A stretch of DNA of 64,000 nucleotides, taken from assembly GCF_000275865.1 (NCBI RefSeq), contig NZ_CM001555.1, positions 496,001 through 560,000 of the forward strand, in the 5' to 3' direction. This DNA is from Methanofollis liminatans DSM 4140 (GTDB lineage: Archaea > Halobacteriota > Methanomicrobia > Methanomicrobiales > Methanofollaceae). The position numbers and the translations under genes are program-made. The notes under the pieces are model-generated. The model saw nothing but the letters and a program-made list of their open reading frames with translations. It was not told the origin of the DNA and ran no database searches. Of the stretch, positions 25,863-33,895 are shown piece by piece. The first letter of the stretch is position 1. Each line of letters begins with the position of its first letter.

Positions 25863-26005
25863 CGGTTGCGATAGGGGCAGGGATGGACAACCTCGCCGGC
25901 ATGTCCATCCATCATTTTTCATCGAGAGATGCTCCGCTCGGACTCTCCTCCCCTATCCTGGACAATCGCACGCGGGGGTCCGGGGGTAAGAACCCCCGGC
26001 GCGAA
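25863..26005. repeat. Diverged direct repeat, copy B
   Basis: The copy contains TTGCGATAGGGGCAGGGA, then TTTTTCATCGAGAGATG, then GGGGTCCGGGGGTAAGAAC in the same order and spacing as copy A. Its hairpin arms are perfect, so this may be the less decayed copy. Confidence 0.55.
25980..25999. repeat. GC-rich intergenic hairpin, copy 3
   Basis: CCGGGGGT-AAGA-ACCCCCGG, a perfect eight-base stem with an AAGA loop. It lies inside direct repeat copy B. Confidence 0.65.
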
Positions 26006-26298
26006 GATGAGAGAAAGCGAATGAATCACGCTCGCATCCGGAAAAGTGATGATTTCTACAAAGCCCATCATCGGACTCTTCGCTTTTGTGTGGGGTATCC
26101 CCGACACCTTCGCTCTCTTCCGCTCAGGTCGATCGGGATCATGGGACTGTTTCACACGATGGGCTGCGAAGATGCGGAAAACATTTCAGGCGTTTGAGTC
26201 TTCGCGTGAGTGGTTCGGCATGGCGGTGCCGGGGCGGTCGGAAAAACGGTATGCCCGGGACCGACCCGAGGGATGCGATCATCTGATTTTGTGACGAT

Positions 26299-26307
26299 CC
26301 TTTTATC
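26299..26307 (+). promoter_or_regulatory. Candidate TATA box of the aks operon
   Basis: CTTTTATCC lies about 50 bases before the ATG at 26354. Transcription would begin near 26325-26330 and leave room for the GGTG ribosome site at 26344. Confidence 0.35.
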
Positions 26308-26353
26308 CCGGATGACGCCGACCATTTCGTCAACGAAATTTTCGGTGTATCAC

Positions 26354-27319
26354 ATGATCACGCTCACGCCAGAGGATGTAAAGGCCCGGTTCGGGCCGCT
26401 GTTCGCGCAGAAATTTATTGTCATGGTAGACGAACAGGCCGGAATGGCCGAGATCCTGGAGACCTGTCGGCACCGCGGCACCATCGAGTGGGACATGATG
26501 AACCGGCGGCGTGCCGGCGGTGTGCTCGCCTCCGCCGGGGTGCAGGGTTCCTCCATGACGATGCGTGCACGTCTCGGCCGCGAGGACGCACATTTCGGTG
26601 CAGCGGGCAAGGAGATCGGCGGGCAGGCCCTTGAGGGCGTGGAGGTGCAGGGCGACGAGGTCGTGACCACCTGGGCCGGCATTGCGGGCGCCGGGGTCGG
26701 CGTCGCCGCCTGCCTCCCGCAGGCCCCGGGCGTGATCCGCGCCGAGTACCCGACCGAGGACGACCTCCGTATCGGCGGCGCCCGCGTCTGCCGCGTGCGG
26801 ATCGTCTCGCCGGTCTATGAGAAGGTGACGATCGGGATCGACGACACCGACACGAAGGAGGACGGGGCGACCTGGGTGCTTGCCCTGAAGTGCGCCGAGG
26901 CGTGCAGGGTGGCCGGTGCCGAGTACCTTAATATGCGGCTTGTGCAGCTCAACCCGGCAGTGCCGAAGAAGACGACGAACTGCGTCGGATCAGTGCTGAA
27001 TTTTGCTGTACGCCCGGGAGCGGTCGACGAACTCCTGGCGTTCGTGAAGGACTACATCGAGAAAAACGCCGTCTCGGGCGACACCGGGATTGCGTATTAC
27101 CGGGGCATCGACGTCCCGCAGTCAGAGTACGCCCGGAAGATCAAGACCGAGATCCTGGAGAGGGAGGAGGTCGAGGCCGAGGCAGAGAGGATCGGTGTCA
27201 CGTTCATCGATTCGGCGCGGAGCAAGGGGCGTATCGGTGCCTTTGGTGCGGTTCTCTGGGGAAATTGCGGTGTGGAAGCGGCGGGGCTATATGGAGAGAG
27301 ACCTGACGGCGGGATCTGA
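26354..27319 (+). CDS. TiaS-kinase-like protein, methanogenesis marker 11 paralogue
   Basis: This 321-residue protein has a C-terminal half beginning VTIGIDDTDTKEDGATW near residue 155. That is the signature of the kinase domain of TiaS, the ATP-dependent enzyme that modifies cytidine 34 of tRNA-Ile2. The Asp pair and the downstream Thr are kept. TiaS zinc-ribbon and OB-fold regions are absent, so it is probably not TiaS itself. The N-terminal half (AGIAGAGVGVAACL) parallels the next gene. ATG at 26354 with GGTG six bases upstream. It is first in the operon containing the aks genes and overlaps the next gene by 29 bases. The substrate is unknown. A kinase or ligase role is inferred. Confidence 0.65.
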   Translation: MITLTPEDVKARFGPLFAQKFIVMVDEQAGMAEILETCRHRGTIEWDMMNRRRAGGVLASAGVQGSSMTMRARLGREDAHFGAAGKEIGGQALEGVEVQGDEVVTTWAGIAGAGVGVAACLPQAPGVIRAEYPTEDDLRIGGARVCRVRIVSPVYEKVTIGIDDTDTKEDGATWVLALKCAEACRVAGAEYLNMRLVQLNPAVPKKTTNCVGSVLNFAVRPGAVDELLAFVKDYIEKNAVSGDTGIAYYRGIDVPQSEYARKIKTEILEREEVEAEAERIGVTFIDSARSKGRIGAFGAVLWGNCGVEAAGLYGERPDGGI

Positions 27320-28199
27320 GGGGCTGCCTGATCCCTATGTGGTCTCGTACCCCCTGATCGTCGGGATCGCCGATCCCGGCGGCGACAGAATCGAGGTGGT
27401 GGAGTTCTACGAGTGCATCGGCGGGGCGCAGTGGGTGCGCCGCCACTATGCGCAGAGCCCGATCGTGGCCTCGGCCCGCAGCGTCGGGGGGACGACCCGC
27501 TATGTGCTCAGGGCCGGTGCGGCGCCTCTGGACCTCGAAGGTTCCCGGTTTCCCGCGGGCATCGCCGGCGCCTCCGTGGACGGGGACGAGATTGCCGTCG
27601 CCTACCTGGGGATGGGCGGCGGCGGCGTGGGTGCGGCGGCATGCCGGGCCCGCGCCGGCGGGGTGATTGGCGCCGACTGCGACGAGTCGGGCGGGGGAAA
27701 AGTGGCGGGATCGACGATCCGCCTCCCCCGCAGGGAGCGGGTGATCATCGGGGTCGATGATACCGACACCCCGGAGGCCGGGGCCACCTGGACGCTCGTT
27801 CACAACATCGCAAAGGCCGTGGCCGACGATGCCTCGGTCTATCTCTCGCATACGATCGTCCAGCTCTTCCCGGTGCCGTTCAGGACGAAGAACTGCGTCG
27901 CCTGTGCGGTGGAGTTCGCTTCCACCGATCCCGACGGGCTTGTCGGGAGGTTTGCCGATCTGCTCCGGCGGCACACCCTCTCCGAGGAGACCGGGATGGC
28001 CGTCCACATCGGCTTCGACCCGTCGCCCCTGCGGGCGTACGGCGAGGCGGTGAAACGCGGGCAGGTCTCCCGCGCCGACCTCGATGCCGTTTCAGGGCAT
28101 GTGAGGGTCGTGATGGACGGCCGCGGCCTGATCGGGGCGGTGGCGGCGATTCCCTTCTATACCGACTTCGAGGAGGCGCTCGCCCTATGGACTGGCTGA
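27291..28199 (+). CDS. TiaS-kinase-like protein, probable methanogenesis marker 11
   Basis: This 302-residue protein is the second of a tandem pair. It has an N-terminal domain with EFYECIGGAQWVRRHYAQSP and GGGGVGAAACRA, then VIIGVDDTDTPEAGATW near residue 145 and VQLFPVPFRTKNCVA. The layout resembles, from memory, the methanogen-restricted marker protein 11 family. It aligns with the upstream protein along most of its length, so the two may form a heteromer. The reaction is unknown. The ATG at 27291 lies inside the previous gene, and it overlaps the radical SAM gene by 13 bases. Confidence 0.65.
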   Translation: MERDLTAGSEGLPDPYVVSYPLIVGIADPGGDRIEVVEFYECIGGAQWVRRHYAQSPIVASARSVGGTTRYVLRAGAAPLDLEGSRFPAGIAGASVDGDEIAVAYLGMGGGGVGAAACRARAGGVIGADCDESGGGKVAGSTIRLPRRERVIIGVDDTDTPEAGATWTLVHNIAKAVADDASVYLSHTIVQLFPVPFRTKNCVACAVEFASTDPDGLVGRFADLLRRHTLSEETGMAVHIGFDPSPLRAYGEAVKRGQVSRADLDAVSGHVRVVMDGRGLIGAVAAIPFYTDFEEALALWTG

Positions 28200-29152
28200 A
28201 CCTGAAGGCCGCACTCCTCGCAGAGGGGCGGGTAAAGATGGTGGGCGTCCCTGCGGGAGCGTACCTGGCATCGTCCACCGCCGGGCCCGGCGCCGGGGGG
28301 AAGGGGGCGGTCTTCTTCTCGGTCGATGGGCGGCGGATCCGCCTTGCCGTCGACCCGGAGGCCTCCCTCACCCTCATCCATGAGGGGAAGGGGAATGCCG
28401 TGATCCCGTTCAGGGGCGAGATGGTCAGAGGGGTGCTCGAAGCGCCTGGCCTCCACTGCCCGCGCCAGGCGTACATCACCCTCTCTGAGCGGTGCATCTT
28501 CTCGTGCCGCTACTGTGCGGTGCCGGGAAGCGGCGGCCGGACGAAGACGACGGCCGAGGTTGTCGCCCTGGTGCGCTCGGTCCTGAACCGGATCGACGCC
28601 GTTTCGATCACCTCGGGCGTCGCCGGCAGTGTCGAGGAGGAGGAGCGGCGGGCGCTGGAAGTGGTGCGGGCGCTCGCTCCCTTCGACCTTCCCATCGGGG
28701 TCTCGATCTACCCGACCAGGAACACCCCCCGCCTGCTCTGGGAAGCCGGCGTTGCCGAGGTGAAGTTCAATATCGAGGCAGCAACCCCCGGGATCTTCGC
28801 CGAGATGTGTCCCGGGCAGGACTGGAACCTGCTCTGGGAGGTGCTTGCAGCGTCGGTGCGGCTCTTCGGTAAAAATCATGTCCAGAGCAACATCATCGTC
28901 GGCCTCGGCGAGAGCGACGACGAGATGGAGGAGGCGATCAGGCAACTCTGCCGCCTGGGCGTGATCCCGATCCTGCGCCCCCTTACTCCCGCTGCAGGGC
29001 TCTCGCACTATCGCCGCCCTGACGCCTCCCGGCTGCTCAGACTGCACGCCGTCGCCGCACGGGAGATGGCGGCGGCCGGGCTCGATGCTGTGCAGGCCAG
29101 GACGATGTGCGCCGCCTGCACGGGCTGCGACCTGATACCCGGGAGGGACTGA
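28187..29152 (+). CDS. Radical SAM protein of unknown function
   Basis: This 321-residue radical SAM enzyme has the [4Fe-4S] motif CIFSCRYC near residue 104 and later SAM-binding strands VSITSGVAGS and VKFNIEAATPG. The C-terminal MCAACTGCDL could bind a second cluster. The N-terminal 95 residues are not part of the barrel. It is embedded between the TiaS-like pair and the ThDP enzyme with overlapping or near-contiguous boundaries, so a shared pathway is likely. I do not recognise the subfamily. A modification or sulfur-insertion role is possible but not shown. Confidence 0.75.
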   Translation: MDWLNLKAALLAEGRVKMVGVPAGAYLASSTAGPGAGGKGAVFFSVDGRRIRLAVDPEASLTLIHEGKGNAVIPFRGEMVRGVLEAPGLHCPRQAYITLSERCIFSCRYCAVPGSGGRTKTTAEVVALVRSVLNRIDAVSITSGVAGSVEEEERRALEVVRALAPFDLPIGVSIYPTRNTPRLLWEAGVAEVKFNIEAATPGIFAEMCPGQDWNLLWEVLAASVRLFGKNHVQSNIIVGLGESDDEMEEAIRQLCRLGVIPILRPLTPAAGLSHYRRPDASRLLRLHAVAAREMAAAGLDAVQARTMCAACTGCDLIPGRD

Positions 29153-29154
29153 GG

Positions 29155-30288
29155 ATGGACGGGGGGGAAGCGCTTGCAGCGGCCCTGCGCCTGGTTGCCG
29201 ACCAGATCTACACGGTGCCCGGCTATCCGGTGACCGATGTCGCCAGAGCGGCCGACGCCGAGGTCTGCGTCAACGAGAAGGTCGCCCTCGAGTACGCCCT
29301 CGGCGATTCGCTTGCCGGGCGGCGGGCGGCGGTGATCGTGAAAAACGTCGGCATGAACCTCCTCGCCGATCCCCTGGTGCAGGCGACGGCGCAGGGGCTC
29401 ATCGCCGGCGTCGTGGTGGTGGCCGGGGACGATCCCCTCTGCCGCGCCTCGCAGGCGGCGGAGGACTCCAGCTACTTCGGCCCTCTCGCCATGGTGCCGG
29501 TGATCGAGCCCGAAACCGACGTCTTTGCATCGGTGGGGGCGGCTTTCGCCCTCTCCGAGCGTCTCTCGCGGGTGGCGGTCCTCAGGGTGACGCCTGATAT
29601 CCTCGAAGCACCTGTCGGTCCGGAACCCCTTGTGCCACCCAGGACGCCGGGCGCTCTTGCTCCCCGGTCCCTCACGATGCGGGGACGGTGGGAGCGGGCG
29701 CGAGCGGCGGCGGCCGCAGCGGTTCCGCCCCATCTGCCCGGGGTGCGGGTGGTGCTCCCCGCAGTCGAGGCGCCGGAGGGTGAGCCCGAACGCTTCGCCG
29801 CCCGCGGGTTTTCCCGGGGCCTCTGTCCTCACTGTCCGTATCACGCCCTTTTCACCCTGCTCGCGGAGCGGGATCTTCGTCCGGCCTGCGACGCCGGGTG
29901 TTCGCTCCTCGCCATGAACCCGCCGTACGGGATCGGCGTCGCCTCCTACGGCCTCGGTTCTGCCGTTGGGGTCGGGGCGAGGAGTACGGGCGTGGCCCTG
30001 ATCGGGGACTATGCCCTCATCCACTCGGGGATCAACGCCCTCATCGACGTGTACGAGAAGGGGGCGCCGCTCCTCTGTATCGTCCTTGCGAACAACCGGA
30101 TGGGAATGGTCGGGGGCCATGAGGTGCCCGACGTCCTGCGCTATATCGGGTGGGCCGGCCCCGTCGTCTGCGACGCCGCTGACACTGCGGCGCTCAGGCG
30201 GCTGATCCTGCCAGCGAACAGACCGGTAACTATCATCGTGCGGGGCATATGCCCCGGCGGAGAGAGCCATGAACATGTGGAATGTTGA
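29155..30288 (+). CDS. Thiamine diphosphate enzyme, IorA/decarboxylase type
   Basis: The 377-residue protein has an N-terminal pyrimidine-binding domain with the activating Glu region CVNEKVALEYALGDS. The C-terminal pyrophosphate domain has GLCPHCPYHALF and the magnesium/ThDP motif GDYALIHSGINAL followed by ANNRMGM. The C-terminal half resembles indolepyruvate ferredoxin oxidoreductase alpha, but the usual C-terminal ferredoxin domain is missing and no beta/gamma partner is nearby. Directly upstream of aksA, it is a candidate 2-oxosuberate decarboxylase for coenzyme B. Sulfopyruvate decarboxylase (coenzyme M) is an alternative. The ATG at 29155 follows GGGAGGGACTGAGG. Confidence 0.75.
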   Translation: MDGGEALAAALRLVADQIYTVPGYPVTDVARAADAEVCVNEKVALEYALGDSLAGRRAAVIVKNVGMNLLADPLVQATAQGLIAGVVVVAGDDPLCRASQAAEDSSYFGPLAMVPVIEPETDVFASVGAAFALSERLSRVAVLRVTPDILEAPVGPEPLVPPRTPGALAPRSLTMRGRWERARAAAAAAVPPHLPGVRVVLPAVEAPEGEPERFAARGFSRGLCPHCPYHALFTLLAERDLRPACDAGCSLLAMNPPYGIGVASYGLGSAVGVGARSTGVALIGDYALIHSGINALIDVYEKGAPLLCIVLANNRMGMVGGHEVPDVLRYIGWAGPVVCDAADTAALRRLILPANRPVTIIVRGICPGGESHEHVEC

Positions 30289-31399
30289 GATCTGCGATGT
30301 CACGCTGCGTGACGGTGAACAGACGCCCGGCGTTTCGTTCACCTGCGAAGAGAAGATGGAGATCGCCGGGCTGCTCGACGGCATCGGCCTCGAGGTGATC
30401 GAAGGCGGGTTTCCTGCGGTCTCTTCGAGCGAACAGGAGGCCGTAAAGGCGATATGCCGCATGGGGCTCGACGCCCGGATCTGCGCCCTGTCCCGTGCGA
30501 AGAAGGAGGACATCGACGCTGCCCTCGACTGCGGGGTGGATATGGTCTCGGTCTTCCTGCCGACCTCGGACCTCCATATCAGGCACAAGTACGCAAGGCC
30601 TCGGGATGAGGTGCTGATGGAGGCGATGGCGATGGTCGAGTACGCCCACGACCACGGTGTCGAGGTCAGGTTCGGGGCCGAGGACGCCTCCCGGACCGAT
30701 CCGTTCTTCCTCCTCAGGGCGTACCGGGAGGCGGTCTCGCACGGCGCCGACCTGGTTACCTTCACCGATACCGTCGGCTGCCTGATGCCGGTCGAGATCA
30801 GGGCCGCCGTGGAGGAGATCATCCCGTCGGTTTCGGTCCCGCTCTGCATCCACTGCCATGACGATATGGGGTGCGCCACGGCGAACACGATCACGGCGGC
30901 GGCGTCCGGGGCCTTCCAGCTCCACACCACCGTGAACGGGATCGGGGAGCGGGCAGGAAACGCCGCCCTCGAAGAGGTGCTGGTTCTGCTCTCCATGAAG
31001 GGGGGCATCAGCCGCTACGACCTCTCGCTCCTGCACAAACTCTCGGAAACGGTGGCGAAGGCCGCCGGTATGCCGGTCGCCAGAAACAAGGCGATCGTCG
31101 GGGCGCACGCCTTCTCGCACGAGAGCGGCATCCATATCGCGGCGATCCTGAAGGACCCGGAGACCTATGAATACGTGAAGCCCGCCCTTGTCGGCTGCGA
31201 GCGCACGTTCATCCTGGGCAAGCACACGGGCAGGCATGCCGTCAGGCACGTGGCCGCCTCGCTCGGCTACGACCTTGCCGAGGACGAGATCACCTGGGTG
31301 CTCGCCGAGGTGAAGAGGCGGAGCGAGGCGAAGTGCGCGGTGACCTCTGAACTCCTCCATGAGATCCTCTGTGCGGCCAGAGAGGGGGGCAGACAGTGA
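30269..31399 (+). CDS. aksA: Homocitrate synthase family protein (AksA)
   Basis: This enzyme condenses 2-oxoglutarate with acetyl-CoA to homocitrate and, in methanogens, elongates the chain twice more towards 2-oxosuberate for coenzyme B. The 376-residue DRE-TIM protein has DVTLRDGEQTPGVSF at residue 9, TDTVGCLMP, HCHDDMGCATAN and NGIGERAGNAALEE. It lacks the C-terminal regulatory domain of isopropylmalate and citramalate synthases, which favours homocitrate synthase. It is followed by the matching dehydratase and dehydrogenase genes. It may also supply homocitrate for the FeMo cofactor, since no nifV is seen. Confidence 0.85.
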   Translation: MNMWNVEICDVTLRDGEQTPGVSFTCEEKMEIAGLLDGIGLEVIEGGFPAVSSSEQEAVKAICRMGLDARICALSRAKKEDIDAALDCGVDMVSVFLPTSDLHIRHKYARPRDEVLMEAMAMVEYAHDHGVEVRFGAEDASRTDPFFLLRAYREAVSHGADLVTFTDTVGCLMPVEIRAAVEEIIPSVSVPLCIHCHDDMGCATANTITAAASGAFQLHTTVNGIGERAGNAALEEVLVLLSMKGGISRYDLSLLHKLSETVAKAAGMPVARNKAIVGAHAFSHESGIHIAAILKDPETYEYVKPALVGCERTFILGKHTGRHAVRHVAASLGYDLAEDEITWVLAEVKRRSEAKCAVTSELLHEILCAAREGGRQ

Positions 31400-32610
31400 G
31401 CACCCTATCAGAGCGGATCCTGGGTGCCGGAGCCGGCGCCTACGTGGACCGGACCGTCGACCGCGCCTATGTCCATGACGGCACCGGGCTGCTCGCCCGC
31501 GCCGCCTGGACCGAGATCGGGTCGGGCGTCTTTACCGACCCGGACCGGCGCTACCTGATCTTCGACCACATCGTCCCGGCGAACACCTCGACGACCGCCG
31601 ATCTCCAGCAGGAGATGCGGGAGTTCGCCGCCATGACCGGGATGCACTTCTTCGAGGTCGGTGCCGGCGTCTGCCATCAGGTGATGGCCGAAGGCCGCGC
31701 CCTCCCCGGCGAGGTGATCGTCGGGGCCGATTCGCACTCGTGCACCCTCGGCGCCTTCGGGGCGTTTGCCACCGGGGTCGGGGCGACCGACATGGCCGGC
31801 ATCTGGGCGACCGGCGGCACCTGGTTCAGGGTGCCTGAGACGACCGGGATCTTCCTGGAAGGCACCCTTTCCGGTGCGGCATCGGCAAAAGACGTCGCTC
31901 TCGCCTATGTCGGCGCCCTCGGCATGGACGGGGCGACCTACCGCGCCCTCGAGTTCGTCGGGGATGGGGCGGCGTCTCTCTCGATGGCCGACCGCCTGAC
32001 CCTCTGCAATATGGCGGTGGAGACCGGGGCGAAGGCCGGGATCTTCTATGCCGACCGGACGACCCGCGATTACCTCGCAGGTTTCGGCATTGCAGCAGAA
32101 CCGCAGGTCCCGCACGCCGGCGGATATCCGGACGAGATCGCGATCGACCTTGAGGACGTTGTCCCCCTGCTGGCCCTGCCGCCGCGGGTGGACACGGTCT
32201 GTCCGGTGGCCGAGAAGGAGGGCCTGCCGGTGGACCAGGTCTTCCTGGGCACCTGCACCGGCGGGCGCTACGAGGACCTTGCGGCCTTCGCCGCACTCGT
32301 GCGCGGAAAACAGGTGGCGGTGCGGACGGTCGTCGTCCCGGCCTCCCGTGCGGTCCTGATGCAGGCGGTCTCGACCGGCGTCCTTGCCGACCTCGTCGCC
32401 GCCGGGTGCGCCGTGGCGACGCCCGGGTGCGGCCCGTGCCTCGGGGCCCATATGGGCGTTCTTGGAGAGGGCGAGGTCTGCCTCTCCACGGCGAACCGGA
32501 ACTTCAAGAACCGGATGGGCGTCGGCGGGGAGATCTATCTCGCCTCGCCCATGACTGCGGCGGCAACGGCGCTTGTGGGCGCCATCACCTCTCCGGAGGA
32601 ATTTCTATGA
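31396..32610 (+). CDS. aksD: Homoaconitase/isopropylmalate dehydratase large subunit (AksD)
   Basis: This is the large subunit of an aconitase-family hydrolyase that isomerises (R)-homocitrate and its longer homologues. The 404-residue protein has FDHIVPANTS, VGADSHSCTLGAFGAFATG, GTCTGGRYEDLAA and CGPCLGAHMG, which supply the [4Fe-4S] cysteines. The GTG start at 31396 overlaps the aksA stop (GTGA) and follows GAGGGGGGC. Isopropylmalate dehydratase is the main alternative. The operon favours the coenzyme B role. Confidence 0.85.
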   Translation: MSTLSERILGAGAGAYVDRTVDRAYVHDGTGLLARAAWTEIGSGVFTDPDRRYLIFDHIVPANTSTTADLQQEMREFAAMTGMHFFEVGAGVCHQVMAEGRALPGEVIVGADSHSCTLGAFGAFATGVGATDMAGIWATGGTWFRVPETTGIFLEGTLSGAASAKDVALAYVGALGMDGATYRALEFVGDGAASLSMADRLTLCNMAVETGAKAGIFYADRTTRDYLAGFGIAAEPQVPHAGGYPDEIAIDLEDVVPLLALPPRVDTVCPVAEKEGLPVDQVFLGTCTGGRYEDLAAFAALVRGKQVAVRTVVVPASRAVLMQAVSTGVLADLVAAGCAVATPGCGPCLGAHMGVLGEGEVCLSTANRNFKNRMGVGGEIYLASPMTAAATALVGAITSPEEFL

Positions 32611-33080
32611 GGGGCACCGGGCGCGCTGTCTGTCTCGGCCGGGACATCGACACCGACCTGATCATCGCCGGGCGCTACCTGCGGACGAAGGACCGATCGG
32701 TCTGGGCGGCGCACGCCCTTGAAGACCTCGATCCCGCCCTTGCAGGGAGGCTCTCGGGGGCGGTGATCGTGGCGGGCGGCAATTTCGGCTGCGGCTCGTC
32801 GCGCGAGCAGGCGGCCATCGCCCTCAGGGACGCCGGGGTCGTCGCCGTGGCGGCGCCTTCGTTTGCCAGAATCTTTTTTCGCAACGCCGTCAACATAGGA
32901 CTGCCTGTGCTCGAGTGCGAGATCCCCTGCAGGGACGGCGATCAGGTCACGTTCGATCTCGAAGAGGGCTGGATCGAGGCTGGCGGTATCCGCCGGGCCG
33001 TCAGCCCTCTTTCGCCGCGTATGCGTGCGATCCTTGCTGCAGGGGGTCTTGTACCGTTCCTGTGCGGAGGACCTCGATGA
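32607..33080 (+). CDS. aksE: Homoaconitase/isopropylmalate dehydratase small subunit (AksE)
   Basis: This is the small swivelling subunit that pairs with AksD. The 157-residue protein has LGRDIDTDLIIAGRYL, the specificity loop RTKDRS, FGCGSSREQAAIAL and FFRNAVNIGLPVLE. The loop after YL decides which chain lengths fit and would be the place to test substrate range. The ATG at 32607 overlaps the aksD stop and follows GGAGGA. Confidence 0.87.
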   Translation: MRGTGRAVCLGRDIDTDLIIAGRYLRTKDRSVWAAHALEDLDPALAGRLSGAVIVAGGNFGCGSSREQAAIALRDAGVVAVAAPSFARIFFRNAVNIGLPVLECEIPCRDGDQVTFDLEEGWIEAGGIRRAVSPLSPRMRAILAAGGLVPFLCGGPR

Positions 33081-33895
33081 TCTTTCCGGAAGAGTGCAAA
33101 TATATCGGGCTTGCGAACGGCCGACCCCTGGGTAACCGCGTGTATTTTCTTTCCCGCTGGCTGATCAGGCAGACCGTGGACGGCTACGAGGTGCTTGCCG
33201 TCCGCCTTGCCGATGGCAAAGACCTGATGCGGGAGATCGTCGGCGAGGAAGTGCTGGCCACCCCGGACGAGACGATCCTCTATCCAGACCCGGTGAACTT
33301 CAACGACCGCGCTCTCCTGGTCAGGCTTGCGAAGGAGGGGGGCCACCGGTGCACGATCTTTCAGAGCCCCGACGAGTCCAGGATCTTCGTGATCGATCCT
33401 GAGCCCGCGGACCTCCTCACCGTGCACGTCTACGACATCATCCCGCCGCGGCCCCATCTCGCCGCCATCCTGGAGGAACTCGAAGAGGTCGGGCTCTTCG
33501 GCGACCTCGGCATCGCCTTCGAGTACCATATCAGGGATATCAGGGATACGGCCGCCGAGGTCTATCCCTGCCGGGCCGGGGGGTTCGACCTGACCCTGGA
33601 CACCGACCGCCTTGCGGGCACCGAACGGGTGGCCGGATGCCTCACGGCGCGGCAGTTCTGCGCTGAAAACTACGGGTCCGGCGTGGTGATCGACGAGATC
33701 TGCCCCCTGACGCAGGTGGCCGAGGAACCTTTCATCGCCCGGTGCTGCCGGGCCGACCGCGAGGGCGTCGGCGTCTGGAACGGGAAACTCGGCGGCGTCG
33801 TCCACTGGGGCGCCTCCCCCCACACGATCGACCGGATCCTGCGGGAAGCGCTTGCCGCATGGAGGGAGCATGAAGGTCGCAATCGTTCCGGGTGA
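33077..33895 (+). CDS. Conserved-looking protein of unknown function in the aks operon
   Basis: I do not recognise this 272-residue protein. It is soluble, mixed alpha/beta and acidic, beginning MIFPEECKYIGLANGRPLGN. It contains scattered Cys and His residues in its C-terminal third (CLTARQFCAENYG, ICPLTQV, ARCCRADR, VHWGAS) that could bind a metal, and a repeated FEYHIRDIRDT segment. It overlaps aksE by 4 bases and aksF by 26. CGGAGG precedes the ATG. Being wedged among coenzyme B genes argues for a role in that pathway. Confidence 0.8.
   Translation: MIFPEECKYIGLANGRPLGNRVYFLSRWLIRQTVDGYEVLAVRLADGKDLMREIVGEEVLATPDETILYPDPVNFNDRALLVRLAKEGGHRCTIFQSPDESRIFVIDPEPADLLTVHVYDIIPPRPHLAAILEELEEVGLFGDLGIAFEYHIRDIRDTAAEVYPCRAGGFDLTLDTDRLAGTERVAGCLTARQFCAENYGSGVVIDEICPLTQVAEEPFIARCCRADREGVGVWNGKLGGVVHWGASPHTIDRILREALAAWREHEGRNRSG

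Larger units (their letters stand above)
25461..26353. other. Gene-free, repeat-bearing stretch
   Basis: No reading frame here has both a ribosome site and protein-like composition. Directly after ftr, T-rich tracts (ATTCTTTTTTCC, GGCTTTTTTGAAAA) probably terminate it. The rest holds a diverged direct repeat (25648-25795 and 25863-26005), two copies of the GC-rich hairpin, and further inverted pieces of GCGAAGA/TCTTCGC. Confidence 0.6.

Noticed and set aside
25625-26197. A 190-codon plus-strand frame in the repeat region
   Set aside because: It runs through the diverged direct repeats and GC hairpins, has no ribosome site, and looks non-coding.
29008-31008. A 666-codon minus-strand frame over the ThDP and aksA genes
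   Set aside because: It reads as Arg/Ser/Pro-rich reverse-frame sequence. The plus-strand genes have ribosome sites and motifs.
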